Part shown: positions 44,932-54,131 of the stretch, in pieces
How the letters are laid out: each line of letters begins with the position of its first letter
Numbering within the stretch: position 1 is the first letter of the stretch
Assembly: GCA_963793415.1 (NCBI GenBank)
Contig: CAWCAC010000002.1
Location: 62,001 to 126,000, forward strand
Reading direction: 5' to 3'
Length of the DNA stretch: 64,000 bases
Origin: CAXMST01 sp963793415
GTDB taxonomy: Bacteria > Actinomycetota > Thermoleophilia > Solirubrobacterales > 70-9
Translations under genes and position numbers: made by a program
Notes under the pieces: generated by a model
What the model saw: the letters and a program-made list of their open reading frames with translations, nothing else
The model's database searches: none
What the model was told of the DNA's origin: nothing

Positions 44932-45916
44932 GACGATGATTCCCCTGGCGATCAACGGGGCCGCGATCGCGCTCGCAGCGATCGCGATCTTCGTGCTGGT
45001 CACACTGATCGCTGCGGTCAAGATCGTCCCCCAGGCGCGCGCCGGGATCGTCGAGCGTCTCGGCCGCTACCACCGGACCCTGCAGCCCGGCCTGGCGCTG
45101 CTGATCCCGTTCGTCGACCGCGTCCTTCCCCAGATCGACCTCCGCGAGCAGGTCGTCACCTTCCCGCCCCAGGCCGTGATCACCGAGGACAACGTCAATG
45201 TCAACATCGACACGGTCGTCTACTACACGATCGTCGACCCGAAGGCCGTGACTTACGAGGTCGCCCAGCCGATCCGCGCGATCGAGCAGCTGACGATCAC
45301 CACCCTCCGCAACGTGATCGGCTCGCTCGACCTCGAGGAGGCGCTGACCTCGCGCGATTCGATCAACGCGCAGCTGCGGACCGTGCTCGACGAGGCGACC
45401 GGCAAGTGGGGCATCCGCGTCAACCGGATCGAACTCAAGGCGATCGACCCGCCGCCGACGATCCAGGAGGCGATGGAGAAGCAGATGCGGGCCGAGCGCG
45501 ACAAGCGCGCCGCGATCCTCACTGCCGAGGGCTCGAAGGCCTCGCAGATCCTCGTCGCCGACGGCGACAAGCAGTCCTCGATCCTGCGCGCCCAGGGCGC
45601 CAAGGAGGCGACGATCCTCGACGCCCAGGGCGACCGCGAGGCCCAGGCCCTGCGAGCCGAGGGCGAGGCGATGGGAATCAGCACCGTCTTCGAGAGCCTG
45701 CACAAGGGCGAGGTCGACGAGGGAATCCTCTCCTACCTCTACCTGGAGATGCTCCCCCAGCTCGCCGCCGGCGAGGCCAACAAGCTGTTCGTGATCCCGC
45801 AGGAGTTCACCGAGGCACTCGGCAAGCTGAGCGAGTCGCTCGGCGCGAAGGTCCCGAAGCCGCCTGCTGCTTCCGGGGGCTCGATCTCCGAAGGGGAGCG
45901 GCCGGCGGGGTCGTAG
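44924..45916 (+). CDS. SPFH domain / stomatin-like protein
   Basis: 330 residues from ATG 44924 (GTG 44915 is possible). One N-terminal membrane anchor, then the SPFH domain: KIVPQARAGIVERLGRYHRT, DNVNVNIDTVVYYTIVDPKA, and the coiled coil with repeated Ala/Glu (ERDKRAAILTAEGSKASQIL). It oligomerises into membrane microdomain rings and works with NfeD in membrane fluidity and protein quality control. Followed by foldback element copy 3. Confidence 0.93.
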   Translation: MDETMIPLAINGAAIALAAIAIFVLVTLIAAVKIVPQARAGIVERLGRYHRTLQPGLALLIPFVDRVLPQIDLREQVVTFPPQAVITEDNVNVNIDTVVYYTIVDPKAVTYEVAQPIRAIEQLTITTLRNVIGSLDLEEALTSRDSINAQLRTVLDEATGKWGIRVNRIELKAIDPPPTIQEAMEKQMRAERDKRAAILTAEGSKASQILVADGDKQSSILRAQGAKEATILDAQGDREAQALRAEGEAMGISTVFESLHKGEVDEGILSYLYLEMLPQLAAGEANKLFVIPQEFTEALGKLSESLGAKVPKPPAASGGSISEGERPAGS

Positions 45917-45949
45917 GCGCGTAGGAGCGTTGGGCGGCTGGGGTTGTCA

Positions 45950-46300
45950 GCGCGACCCGAGGTTGCAGAGACGTAGGCGGGTCCGTTTGCAGTGAGGGAG
46001 GAGGGTTCGGGGTGGGGTTGGTCACTCCGGCGTAGGAGTGCGTGTCGGATCGGTGTGGAGCCGCGGTGCTGCAGGGACGAGGGGAGGATTGACTACGAAT
46101 ATCGGGGTCAATGCTCCTCTCGTCTGACGAGGGGACGATTTGTCTGAACTATTCCTGCCTTTTGGCATCTCGTCCCCGATCGAGCCCCTCACCTGGTCCG
46201 CGACCAACTTCGGCGCCCCGCACCTCGGACCGACCCGCCAATCCACCTCACCCTCACTGCAATCTCTCACCCCGGCCCACCCCTCGTGGCCGCCGGTCGC
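45950..46300. repeat. Foldback element, family A copy 3, between convergent genes
   Basis: This fills the 417-bp gap between the SPFH gene and serS. Left arm GTTTGCAGTGAGGGAGGAG (45985-46003); right arm CACCTCACCCTCACTGCAA (to 46262). Interior: GACGAGGGGAGGATTGAC (46076-46093) pairs with GTCAATGCTCCTCTCGTC (46107-46124), 16 of 18 positions and one of the two mismatches a G-U pair; a direct copy GACGAGGGGACGATT follows at 46126 and TCTCGTCCCC at 46168. The arms match copies 1 and 2; the interior does not. No ORF in the gap looks coding. Confidence 0.72.
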
Positions 46301-46333
46301 CAGGACGCGCCGCGTCCCCGCCGACCCCTCCGC

Positions 46334-47599
46334 TCAGCCGCCGAGCTTCGCCGGGGCGCCGCGGTCGACGAGCGCTTTCGGCAGCGCCACGCTGCCGTCT
46401 TCCTGCTGGCCGTTCTCGATCAGGGCGATGAGGATGCGGGAGACGGCCAGGGCGGTGCCGTTCAAGGTGTTGACGAACTCGGGGGCGCCGTCGCCGTCGC
46501 GGAAGCGGCAGTTGAGACGGCGGGCCTGGTAGTCGGTCGTGTTCGAGGTCGAAGTGACCTCGCGGTAGCGCTGCTGGCTCGGGATCCAGGCCTCGCAGTC
46601 GAACTTGCGGGCGGCGGGAGCGCCGAGGTCGCCGACGGCGATATCGACGACGCGGTAGGGGATCTCGAGGGCCCCGAGGATCTCCTCCTCGATCGCGAGC
46701 AGCCGCTCGTGCTCGGCGTCGGCATCCTCGGGCCGGACGAAGCTGAACATCTCGACCTTGTCGAACTGGTGCACGCGGAAGATGCCGCGCGTGTCCTTGC
46801 CGGCGGCGCCGGCCTCGCGGCGGAAGCAGGTCGAGATGCCGGCGTAACGGATCGGGAGATCGCCGCCGTCGACGATCTCCTCCATGTGCAGCGCCGCCAG
46901 CGAGACCTCGGAGGTGCCGACCAGGAAGAGCTCGTCCTTGGGGACCTCATAGATCATCTCCCGCTCGCCGGGGAAGAAGCCGGTCCCGTACAGCGGGCCC
47001 TCGCGCACGAGCACGGGCGGCACGACCGGCTTGAATCCGTGCGTGCCGACGACCTCGACCGCAAAGCGGATAAGGGCCAGCTCGACGAGCACGAGGTCGC
47101 CGAGCAGATACGAGAATCGGGAGCCCGAGGCCTCGGCGGCCTTCTCCATCTCGATCAGGCCGAGGTCGAGGCCGATCTCGAGGTGGTCGCGGACCTCGAA
47201 GCCGAACTCGGGGCGCTCGCCGACCTCGCGCAGCGGCCTCGCGTCCTCATCGGTGTCGCCGTCGGGGGCGTCGGGGTGCGGCGGGTTCGGGATCGTCAGC
47301 GCCAGCCGGTCACGCTCGGACTCGACCTCGGCGAGCTCGGTCTCGAGCGCCTTGATCCGGGCCGACACCTCGCGCATCGCGGCGATCGCCTCGTCGGCGT
47401 CTCGGCCCTCGCGCTTGGCGAGGCCGATCGCGTCCGATGCCTCGTTGCGCTCGGCCCGCAAGCCCTCGACCTCGGGCAGCAGCTCACGGCGGCGCCCGTC
47501 GAGGCGCAGCAACTCGTCGAGATCGGCGTCGGCTCCGATCCGGGCCAGCGCAGCTCGTGCCGGCTCAGGGTCCTCGCGGATTCGCTTCAGGTCGAGCAG
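46334..47599 (-). CDS. serS: Serine-tRNA ligase, probable CTG start
   Basis: 421 residues if initiated at CTG 47599, giving LLDLKRIREDPEPARAAL, the standard SerRS N-terminus (MLDLKxxRxxP). No ATG, GTG or TTG lies in frame between an upstream in-frame stop and this codon; the first conventional start, TTG 47512, would remove 29 conserved residues of the tRNA-binding coiled coil. GGGGG lies about 5 bases upstream of the CTG. The coiled coil (~30-100) is followed by class II motifs: FRREAGAAGKDTRGIFRVHQ (motif 2), TSTSNTTDYQARRLNCRFR, and NTLNGTALAVSRILIALIE (motif 3). Confidence 0.93.
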   Translation of the reverse strand: MLDLKRIREDPEPARAALARIGADADLDELLRLDGRRRELLPEVEGLRAERNEASDAIGLAKREGRDADEAIAAMREVSARIKALETELAEVESERDRLALTIPNPPHPDAPDGDTDEDARPLREVGERPEFGFEVRDHLEIGLDLGLIEMEKAAEASGSRFSYLLGDLVLVELALIRFAVEVVGTHGFKPVVPPVLVREGPLYGTGFFPGEREMIYEVPKDELFLVGTSEVSLAALHMEEIVDGGDLPIRYAGISTCFRREAGAAGKDTRGIFRVHQFDKVEMFSFVRPEDADAEHERLLAIEEEILGALEIPYRVVDIAVGDLGAPAARKFDCEAWIPSQQRYREVTSTSNTTDYQARRLNCRFRDGDGAPEFVNTLNGTALAVSRILIALIENGQQEDGSVALPKALVDRGAPAKLGG

Positions 47600-47623
47600 G
47601 GTGGCCCCCGGCCGGCTAGGCGG

Positions 47624-48085
47624 CTAGCCCTCGGAGTCGTAGCCCGCGCTGGTTCCCTGGTCGGGCTCGGAGTCCTCCTGCTGCTGCAGGCTCTGGTCCT
47701 CCTCGGGCGACGGAAGCGGCGGGTCGTCGACCTCGGTCCCGGTGTACTCGTCGAGGAACCGGGCGACCGCCTCGGCCTCCTCGCCGACGACGATGTTCTG
47801 CGGCATGATCGCGCCGGAGAAGCCGCCGTTCTGGATCGCGAAGAGGGCGTCCTCGTAGGTCTCGACGCGCTGGTCCAGGTTCGGACCCTGCTGGCGCAGG
47901 GTCCGGTTCCCGGAGCCCTGGGTGCCCGCCGGCGTCATCGTGTGACAGCCGCCACAGCGCTCGGCGAAGATCACGGCGCCGTCGTAGGTCGGGTCGTCCT
48001 CGGACAGGGTGATGCCCGCGCTGCCACAGGCGGCGGTACCGATCGCTACGAGCGCGAGAGCGATGAGTGCGAAGAGGGGCTTCAC
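47624..48085 (-). CDS. Lipoprotein cytochrome c
   Basis: 153 residues from GTG. Lipobox-like signal ALALVAIGTAACGSAG places a lipid-modified Cys at ~20. One heme c site, RCGGCHTM, and a distal Met in GAIMPQNIVV. The C-terminal ~35 residues are acidic, Gln-rich and disordered. Likely a membrane-anchored electron carrier outside the cell membrane. Its stop lies 24 bases before the serS start, so serS may be cotranscribed. Divergent from the flavin reductase. Confidence 0.88.
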   Translation of the reverse strand: MKPLFALIALALVAIGTAACGSAGITLSEDDPTYDGAVIFAERCGGCHTMTPAGTQGSGNRTLRQQGPNLDQRVETYEDALFAIQNGGFSGAIMPQNIVVGEEAEAVARFLDEYTGTEVDDPPLPSPEEDQSLQQQEDSEPDQGTSAGYDSEG

Positions 48086-48115
48086 GCGGGCGGCATCATA
48101 CTTCCAACGCCCCCC

Positions 48116-48610
48116 ATGACATCCACTGACCCCCTCCTTCGCGAAATCGGCCCTGCGAGCCTGCGCTCGGCGATGTCCCGGTTTCCGACCGGGGTGACGA
48201 TCGTCACGGCCCCGACAGCGGACGGTCCGGCCGGCCTCGCCGCCAACGCGGTGACCTCGCTTTCACTCGATCCGCCGCTGATGCTGGCCTGCCTCGACCG
48301 CGGCTCGAGGACCCTGCGGGCGGTCGAGGGAGCGGGCCGATTCGGCATCAACGTGCTTGCCGCCGACGCCGAGCGCCACGCCCGGGCTTTCGGCCGCAAG
48401 GTGCCGATGGAGGAGAAGTGGACGGACGTCGGCTGGAGCGACCGCGACGGCCTCCCCCACCTCGACGACGCGATCGTCTTCATTGCCTGCACGATGCGCG
48501 ACGTCGTCAACGGCGGCGACCACGTGATCGTCACCGGCGAGGTCGAGACGATCGCCGAGCGCGAGGGCTCGCCGCTCGTCTTCGCCGACGGCGTCTACCG
48601 GCCGCTCTGA
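48116..48610 (+). CDS. Flavin reductase family protein (FMN-binding split barrel)
   Basis: 164 residues. LRSAMSRFPTGVTIVTAPTA and GLAANAVTSLSLDPPLMLAC are the signature start of HpaC/ActVB-type flavin reductases, with GRFGINVLAADAERHARAF and DHVIVTGEVETI following. These supply reduced FMN/FAD to two-component monooxygenases using NAD(P)H. No monooxygenase is adjacent. Only 30 bp separate its start from the divergent cytochrome gene. Confidence 0.9.
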   Translation: MTSTDPLLREIGPASLRSAMSRFPTGVTIVTAPTADGPAGLAANAVTSLSLDPPLMLACLDRGSRTLRAVEGAGRFGINVLAADAERHARAFGRKVPMEEKWTDVGWSDRDGLPHLDDAIVFIACTMRDVVNGGDHVIVTGEVETIAEREGSPLVFADGVYRPL

Positions 48611-48620
48611 CCGGTCTCGC

Positions 48621-49079
<459 letters not shown>

Positions 49080-49165
49080 GCGGGACCACCTCCTGCTCGA
49101 TCCTCGAGCCGAGCGTACGCCGACCCTCGCGAGAGGTCAAGCCGCGCGGACGGAAGTCCGGTTCG

Positions 49166-49591
49166 TCAGACCTGCAGCAGCGCGGCCCGCAGCGCCAACC
49201 CGAGGATCACGAGCGAGCCGACGGCCATGATCCCGGTCTCGCGGCGGACGATCGCGGCGGCGACGGCCTGCTGGCGCTGCTTCGGCAGCGCCTCGAAGTC
49301 GAGGCCCTCCATCTCGTGCTCGGTCGCGATCGAGCGCGCCCCCTCGGCGAGCAGCGAGACGACGACCGGCAGCACGCCGTAGAGGTAGTGAAGGTCGGCG
49401 GCCTCGTTGCCGAGCAGAAGCAGCAGCCCGCCGACCGCGACCTGGAGGACGACCGAGGCCTGCGCGAAGCGCAGCAGGTACCAGAAGCCGACCGACGGCT
49501 TGCGCAGGTACCAGCAGGCTGCGCCCCACACCCCGGCGGCGAGATTCGAGGCGAGCACGGTGACGCCGAGGATCAGGTGGACGGTCTCCAT
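49166..49591 (-). CDS. Four-helix membrane protein of unknown function next to the nuo operon
   Basis: 141 residues. About four hydrophobic segments: VHLILGVTVLASNLAAGVWG, FAQASVVLQVAVGGLLLLLG, LYGVLPVVVSLLAEGA and VGSLVILGLALRAALLQV. The order and the conserved HLILGV and ADLHYLYG elements look like a small heme- or quinone-binding membrane protein, but I do not recognise a named family. It is divergent from nuoA with a ~100-bp gap that must hold the nuo promoter. Confidence 0.7.
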   Translation of the reverse strand: METVHLILGVTVLASNLAAGVWGAACWYLRKPSVGFWYLLRFAQASVVLQVAVGGLLLLLGNEAADLHYLYGVLPVVVSLLAEGARSIATEHEMEGLDFEALPKQRQQAVAAAIVRRETGIMAVGSLVILGLALRAALLQV

Positions 49592-49689
49592 CGCGGGCGG
49601 GAACTCTAGTGGGGCGTAGGCCCTCGCCTCCGTGCCTGCCTAGATAGAGTGCGTCGGGCAGGCACGCCCCCGACCGACCCCAAGGACAG

Positions 49690-50049
49690 ATGCTCCAGGC
49701 CTATCTCCCAGTCATCGTCTTCGCCGGCCTCGGCATCGTCGTCGGCACCGTCTTCACGCTGCTCAACAAGGTGCTCGGCCCGTCGCGGCCGAACAAGGTC
49801 AAGTCGGAGGCCTACGAGTGCGGCCTGCCCTCCGACATCCAGCGCACGTTCCGCTTCGGGATCAGCTTCTACATGATCGCGATGCTGTTCATCCTGTTCG
49901 ACATCGAGGTCGTGTTCCTGTACCCGGTCGGGGTGATCCTGAACGAGGCCGACAGCGTCTTCGTGCTCGCCGAGATCGGCGTGTTCGTCTCCCTGCTGCT
50001 GGTCGCGCTCGCCTACGTCTGGCGCCGGGGGGCCCTGAACTGGAAGTAG
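49690..50049 (+). CDS. nuoA: NADH-quinone oxidoreductase subunit A
   Basis: 119 residues, three membrane helices. VKSEAYECGLPSDIQRTFRF is the loop with the conserved Cys near the quinone channel, and FLYPVGVILN lies in the second helix. NuoA is a small membrane subunit at the junction of arm and membrane in complex I. First gene of the nuo operon. Confidence 0.96.
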   Translation: MLQAYLPVIVFAGLGIVVGTVFTLLNKVLGPSRPNKVKSEAYECGLPSDIQRTFRFGISFYMIAMLFILFDIEVVFLYPVGVILNEADSVFVLAEIGVFVSLLLVALAYVWRRGALNWK

Positions 50050-50135
50050 AGCGCCACAAGCTTCGCGGGCTCGCCCCGCTCGACCAGCCCAGCACCCCCG
50101 AGGAGCTGCGGATCCGCCAGCGTCGTGCCCGCGAC

Positions 50136-50927
50136 ATGCAGCGCGGCCTGCTCGACGACGACCAGCTGCAGGAGTACGTCGAGTCGCGCGTAGTGACGAC
50201 GACGCTCGACAAGGCGGTCGCCTGGGCCCGTGGCAACGCGATGTGGCCGGCGACCTTCGGCCTCGCCTGCTGCGCGATCGAGATGATGTCGATGGTCTCG
50301 GCCCGCTACGACTCGGCTCGCTACGGGGCCGAGGTCTTCCGCGCTTCCCCGCGCCAGGCCGACATGCTGATCCTCTCGGGCCGCGTCTCGATCAAGATGG
50401 TGCCGGTCATCCGCCGCATCTACGACCAGATGCTGGAGCCGAAATGGGTGATCTCGATGGGCGCCTGCTCCTCCTCCGGCGGCATGTTCGCCAACTACGC
50501 CGTCGTCCAGGGCGCCGACAAGTTCCTGCCGATCGACATCCACATCCCCGGCTGCCCACCGCGGCCGGAGGCGCTCATGTACGGGGTGCTGAAGCTCCGC
50601 AACAAGATCCTCGGCGATCCCGACCTCGGCTGGCGCGACCAGTACGCGGCGCACGGGACCGAGGAGGACGAGCGGCCACAGAAGGCGGGCGCGATCGACG
50701 TCGAGCGCGCCGGCAGCGCCCCCTCCGACGGTCGCCTCGTCGGCCACGCCGACGCCCACGCGGAGGCCGCGCTGCTGGCCGACGCCGAGCGCTTCGCGGA
50801 GCAGACCGAGCTGGCCGAGGAGCCGGTCTCGGAGTCGGAGTACGTCCGCGACGCCCGCTCGATCGCCGAGGGCACGGCCGACGGCACCGAGACCCGTCCC
50901 CGCCGCCAGTCGGGGGAGTGGGACTGA
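50136..50927 (+). CDS. nuoB: NADH-quinone oxidoreductase subunit B, with long C-terminal extension
   Basis: 263 residues from ATG 50136. Cluster N2 ligands lie in FGLACCAIEMM, SMGACSSSGGMF and IPGCPPRPEA. Residues after ~180 are an ~85-residue acidic extension with no counterpart in standard NuoB (~160-190 residues). Between the nuoA stop and this ATG, 86 bases remain open in frame; a CTG at 50039 would extend the protein by 32 residues and couple it to nuoA, but the ATG fits family length better. Confidence 0.95.
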   Translation: MQRGLLDDDQLQEYVESRVVTTTLDKAVAWARGNAMWPATFGLACCAIEMMSMVSARYDSARYGAEVFRASPRQADMLILSGRVSIKMVPVIRRIYDQMLEPKWVISMGACSSSGGMFANYAVVQGADKFLPIDIHIPGCPPRPEALMYGVLKLRNKILGDPDLGWRDQYAAHGTEEDERPQKAGAIDVERAGSAPSDGRLVGHADAHAEAALLADAERFAEQTELAEEPVSESEYVRDARSIAEGTADGTETRPRRQSGEWD

Positions 50928-51457
50928 TGCCCGACGCACCAGGGCTCGAGCTGATCTCGCACGAGGTCAACGCCGTCCACGACGGCGCCGTCGTCGGGTC
51001 CAGCTTCGACCACAAGCGTGCCGTGCTGCTGACCACCCCGGACCATGTCCGCGACGTCCTCACCTGGCTCAAGTCGACGCCCGGGCAGGAGTACGACTTC
51101 CTCGCCTCGCTGCATGGCGCCGACTACCTGCCGGCCGAGCCGCGGTTCGCCGTCCACTACGAGCTGCTCAACATGGCCCGCGTCGAGCGGCTCTCGGTCA
51201 AGTGCCTGATCGCCGATCCCGGCGGCGGCGCGCTGCCGCAGACCCACACGGTCACCGACATCTTCCCGACCGCGGACTTCCAGGAGCGCGAGGTCTACGA
51301 CTTCTTCGGGATCGTCTTCGAGGGCCACCCGGACATGCGCCGGATCCTGCTGCCTGAGGACTATGTCGGCTTCCCGCAGCGCCGCGACTTCCCGGTCGGC
51401 GGCGACCCCGTGATCTTCACCAACACCGAGGACGAGGTGCCGGGCTGGACCCGGTAG
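50927..51457 (+). CDS. nuoC: NADH-quinone oxidoreductase subunit C
   Basis: 176 residues; ATG shares one base with the nuoB stop. Conserved FLASLHGADYLPAEPRFAVH and DIFPTADFQEREVYDFFGIV, then HPDMRRILLPEDYVGFPQRR, the 30-kDa subunit signature. It packs on NuoD near the quinone site. Confidence 0.96.
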   Translation: MPDAPGLELISHEVNAVHDGAVVGSSFDHKRAVLLTTPDHVRDVLTWLKSTPGQEYDFLASLHGADYLPAEPRFAVHYELLNMARVERLSVKCLIADPGGGALPQTHTVTDIFPTADFQEREVYDFFGIVFEGHPDMRRILLPEDYVGFPQRRDFPVGGDPVIFTNTEDEVPGWTR

Positions 51458-51473
51458 AAACACGAGCAGGCTG

Positions 51474-52793
51474 ATGGCGACACCGACACGACCGACAGAG
51501 ACCGAGAGCGGGATCCCGTACGCGGACACGACCCGCACCGTCGAGGAGATGGGTCGCGACGCGATCGGACGCACCGACGCGCAGGTGATCGGCACCTCCC
51601 CGATCGAGCAGACCTCGCTGGAGCGTGAGGAGGAGCTGTTCACGGTCAACCTCGGGCCGCACCACCCGGCCACCCACGGCGTGTTGCGGCTGCTGGTCTC
51701 GCTCGAGGGCGAGGTCGTCCGGGACCTGAAGCCGGTGATGGGTTACGTCCACACCGGGATCGAGAAGTCCTGCGAGCAGAAGAGCTACTGGAAGGTGATC
51801 CCGTTCGTCGAACGGATGGACTACCTCTCCTACTACTTCAACGCGGAGGCGTTCTGCGGATCGGTCGAGAACCTGCTCGAGCTCGAGATCCCGCGCCGGG
51901 CTCAGTACCTGCGGGTCCTGCACATGGAGCTGAACCGGATCTCCTCGCACCTCGTCGGCCTCGGCACGACCGCGCTCGACCTCGGCGCGATCTCGATGTT
52001 CTGGTACTGCTTCCGCGAGCGCGACAAGATCCTCGACCTGATGGAGATGTCGTCGGGTCAGCGCATGCACACTCGGTACTTCCAGGTCGGCGGCGTGATC
52101 GAGGACATCCCGCTCGGCTTCGAGGAGAAGGCGCTCGCCTTCTGCGACGACATGCCGAACCGGATCAGCGAGTACGAGGCCCTGCTCGAGAAGAACGAGA
52201 TCTTCCTGCAGCGGACCAAGAACATCGGCATCGTCCCGCGCGAGCGGCTCAAGGCGCTCGGCGTCACCGGCCCACTGCTGCGCGCCGCCGGCGAGCCCTG
52301 GGACCTGCGCAAGGTCGACCCCTACCTCGCCTACGACGAGCTCGAGTTCGACGTTCCGATCGGCACCGTCGGCGACAACTGGGACCGCTTCAAGGTCCGC
52401 GCCCAGGAGATGCGGGAGTCGACGAAGATCGTGCGCCAGTGCATCGAGGGTCTGCCGGAAGGCCCGTGGATCGCCGACGACCGCAAGGTCGTGCTGCCGC
52501 CGCGACACGAGCTCGGCACCTCGATGGAGGCCCTGATCCACCACTTCAAGCTCGTCACCGAGGGCTTCCGGGTGCCGCCGGGCGAGTTCTACTACCCGAT
52601 CGAGGGCCCGCGAGGCGAGCTCGGCTGCTTCGTCGTCGCCGACGGCTCCGCGAAGCCGGCCCGGGTCCACATGCGGGAGCCGAGCTTCGTCAACCTGCAG
52701 TCGCTGCGCGACATGTGCCTGGACGAGTACGTCGCCGACCTGATCTGCAACCTCGCCTTCCTCGACCCGATCCTCGGGGGCATCGACAGGTGA
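51474..52793 (+). CDS. nuoD: NADH-quinone oxidoreductase subunit D
   Basis: 439 residues. The first ~50 are a variable lead. NLGPHHPATHGVLRLLVSLE, YVHTGIEKSCEQKSYWK and MRKxP-like MREPSFVNLQSLRDMC place the quinone-binding residues. Homologous to the large subunit of NiFe hydrogenases but without metal Cys ligands. It overlaps nuoE by GTGA. Confidence 0.97.
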   Translation: MATPTRPTETESGIPYADTTRTVEEMGRDAIGRTDAQVIGTSPIEQTSLEREEELFTVNLGPHHPATHGVLRLLVSLEGEVVRDLKPVMGYVHTGIEKSCEQKSYWKVIPFVERMDYLSYYFNAEAFCGSVENLLELEIPRRAQYLRVLHMELNRISSHLVGLGTTALDLGAISMFWYCFRERDKILDLMEMSSGQRMHTRYFQVGGVIEDIPLGFEEKALAFCDDMPNRISEYEALLEKNEIFLQRTKNIGIVPRERLKALGVTGPLLRAAGEPWDLRKVDPYLAYDELEFDVPIGTVGDNWDRFKVRAQEMRESTKIVRQCIEGLPEGPWIADDRKVVLPPRHELGTSMEALIHHFKLVTEGFRVPPGEFYYPIEGPRGELGCFVVADGSAKPARVHMREPSFVNLQSLRDMCLDEYVADLICNLAFLDPILGGIDR

Positions 52794-53569
52794 GCGCTGC
52801 CGACGAGGACGCTGTCGAAGGCGAGGACCTGACCCCCAGCGAGAGCGGCAAACCCCCCGTTCCCGGGCAGGCGCCCGGCGACGACGCCGGAGGCGGTGAG
52901 GAGGCGGCCGGCGGCTCGCTCGGAGGTCCCGACGCCGGAGGCGGTGAGACGGAGGAGACGGGCGCGGCCGTCGAGCGCGTGCGTGGGGTCGAGGTGCCCG
53001 ACGATCTCCGCGCCGAGATCGAGGAGCTGATGTCTCGCTACCCGCAGAAGCGCTCGGCCTCGATTCCCGCCCTGCACGCGATCCAAGCCCGCTACGGCTG
53101 GTGCAGCCCCGAAGGCATCGAGCAGGCCGCGACTGTGATGGACGTCGACCCCGCCTACCTCGAGTCGGTCGCGAGCTTCTACGACCTCTTCCACCTCGAG
53201 CCTGCCGGCCGCCACCAGGTGCTCGTCTGCACCAACATCTCCTGCTGGATGCGGGGCGCCGACGAGCTGCTCGAGGCCGTCTGCGAGGCCGCCGGCGCCG
53301 ATCCCCACCACGCCGGCCACGGCGGCGCCGTCAACGAGGCCGGCGACGTCTTCGTCAGCGGCTTCGAGTGCCTGGGCGCCTGCGACATCGCCCCGATGGC
53401 CTCGATCGACGAGCGCTACTACGGGCCGCTGACCGAGGCCGATGCGGCGACGATCATCGAGCAGCTCCGCTCCGGCGCCGACGTGCTTCCGGACAAGGCT
53501 CTGGCGCGGCGCCAGGCCGCCGGCGGGCCCGAGCCGACGCCGGACCCCCGCGTCGCCGACGCGGGCTGA
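52790..53569 (+). CDS. nuoE: NADH-quinone oxidoreductase subunit E, with disordered N-terminal extension
   Basis: 259 residues from GTG 52790. Residues ~1-65 are an acidic Gly/Pro-rich extension that repeats a DAGGGE-type unit. The thioredoxin-like 2Fe-2S domain follows: RSASIPALHAIQARYGW, then CTNISCWMRGA and GFECLGACDIAPMASI supply four Cys. It carries cluster N1a in the NADH module. It is the last nuo gene here; a strong hairpin follows, and nuoF/G/H-N are not in the window. Confidence 0.95.
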   Translation: MSAADEDAVEGEDLTPSESGKPPVPGQAPGDDAGGGEEAAGGSLGGPDAGGGETEETGAAVERVRGVEVPDDLRAEIEELMSRYPQKRSASIPALHAIQARYGWCSPEGIEQAATVMDVDPAYLESVASFYDLFHLEPAGRHQVLVCTNISCWMRGADELLEAVCEAAGADPHHAGHGGAVNEAGDVFVSGFECLGACDIAPMASIDERYYGPLTEADAATIIEQLRSGADVLPDKALARRQAAGGPEPTPDPRVADAG

Positions 53570-53583
53570 CGCTCAGAACACGC

Positions 53584-53629
53584 CGAACGTCCCTCAGCCC
53601 TATCCATAGGGGCAGGTGAGGGACGTTCG
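53584..53629. terminator. Strong bidirectional hairpin after nuoE
   Basis: CGAACGTCCCTCA (53584-53596) pairs perfectly with TGAGGGACGTTCG (53617-53629), and an inner CCCTAT-CC-ATAGGG stem stacks on it. It separates nuoE from the convergent rhodanese gene. Confidence 0.85.
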
Positions 53630-53648
53630 TGGTTGCGGCGGTGTGGAG

Positions 53649-54122
53649 CTACTCCGGCAGCTCGAGCGGGTAGCCGAGGCCGACCCAGTCCTGGAGGCCG
53701 CCGCGGTAGTACCGGAGCGCCGCCGGGTCGCAGCCCGCTTCGAGCAGCGCCCTGACCGAGCGCGGGCTCGCCGCGCACTGGGGGCCGTTGCAGAAGAGGA
53801 CGACCGGGTTCTCGGGCGTGAATCGCGCCGCCTGCGCGGCGATCCCAGCCGACGGCACCGCCTCGGCGCCGGGAATCGTGCCCTTGGCGACGGACTCGGG
53901 GACGCGGGTGTCGATCACGCAGCCGCCGGCGGCGAGATGTTCAATCAGCTCGAGCTCGCCGATCGTCTCGACGCCGTCGGCGATGCGCATCGGCTGCACG
54001 GTTCCCCATGTGGCGTCGACGACGACCGTTCCGTCCGGGCGCCGTTCCGGAATCCGGACCGGGTCGCGGTCGGCGCAGAGGCGCGCGTAGGCCGAGGCGG
54101 AGTCGGGATCCATCGAGTACAT
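53649..54122 (-). CDS. Rhodanese-domain sulfurtransferase
   Basis: 157 residues. A ~50-residue lead precedes one rhodanese domain: HLAAGGCVIDTRVPESVAKG, then the loop VVLFCNGPQCAASPRSV with the persulfide-carrying Cys, and YYRGGLQDWVGLGYPLELPE. The loop has two Cys (CNGPQC) rather than one. It is nine bases from the SQR-like gene on the same strand, a pairing typical for sulfide oxidation, where SQR makes persulfide and rhodanese passes the sulfane sulfur on. Confidence 0.9.
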   Translation of the reverse strand: MYSMDPDSASAYARLCADRDPVRIPERRPDGTVVVDATWGTVQPMRIADGVETIGELELIEHLAAGGCVIDTRVPESVAKGTIPGAEAVPSAGIAAQAARFTPENPVVLFCNGPQCAASPRSVRALLEAGCDPAALRYYRGGLQDWVGLGYPLELPE

Positions 54123-54131
54123 CGGCGCCGT

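Noticed and set aside
46000..46333. tRNA-Ser near serS
   Set aside because: No cloverleaf, TTCGA arm or CCA-adjacent acceptor stem could be found; the sequence is the foldback element.
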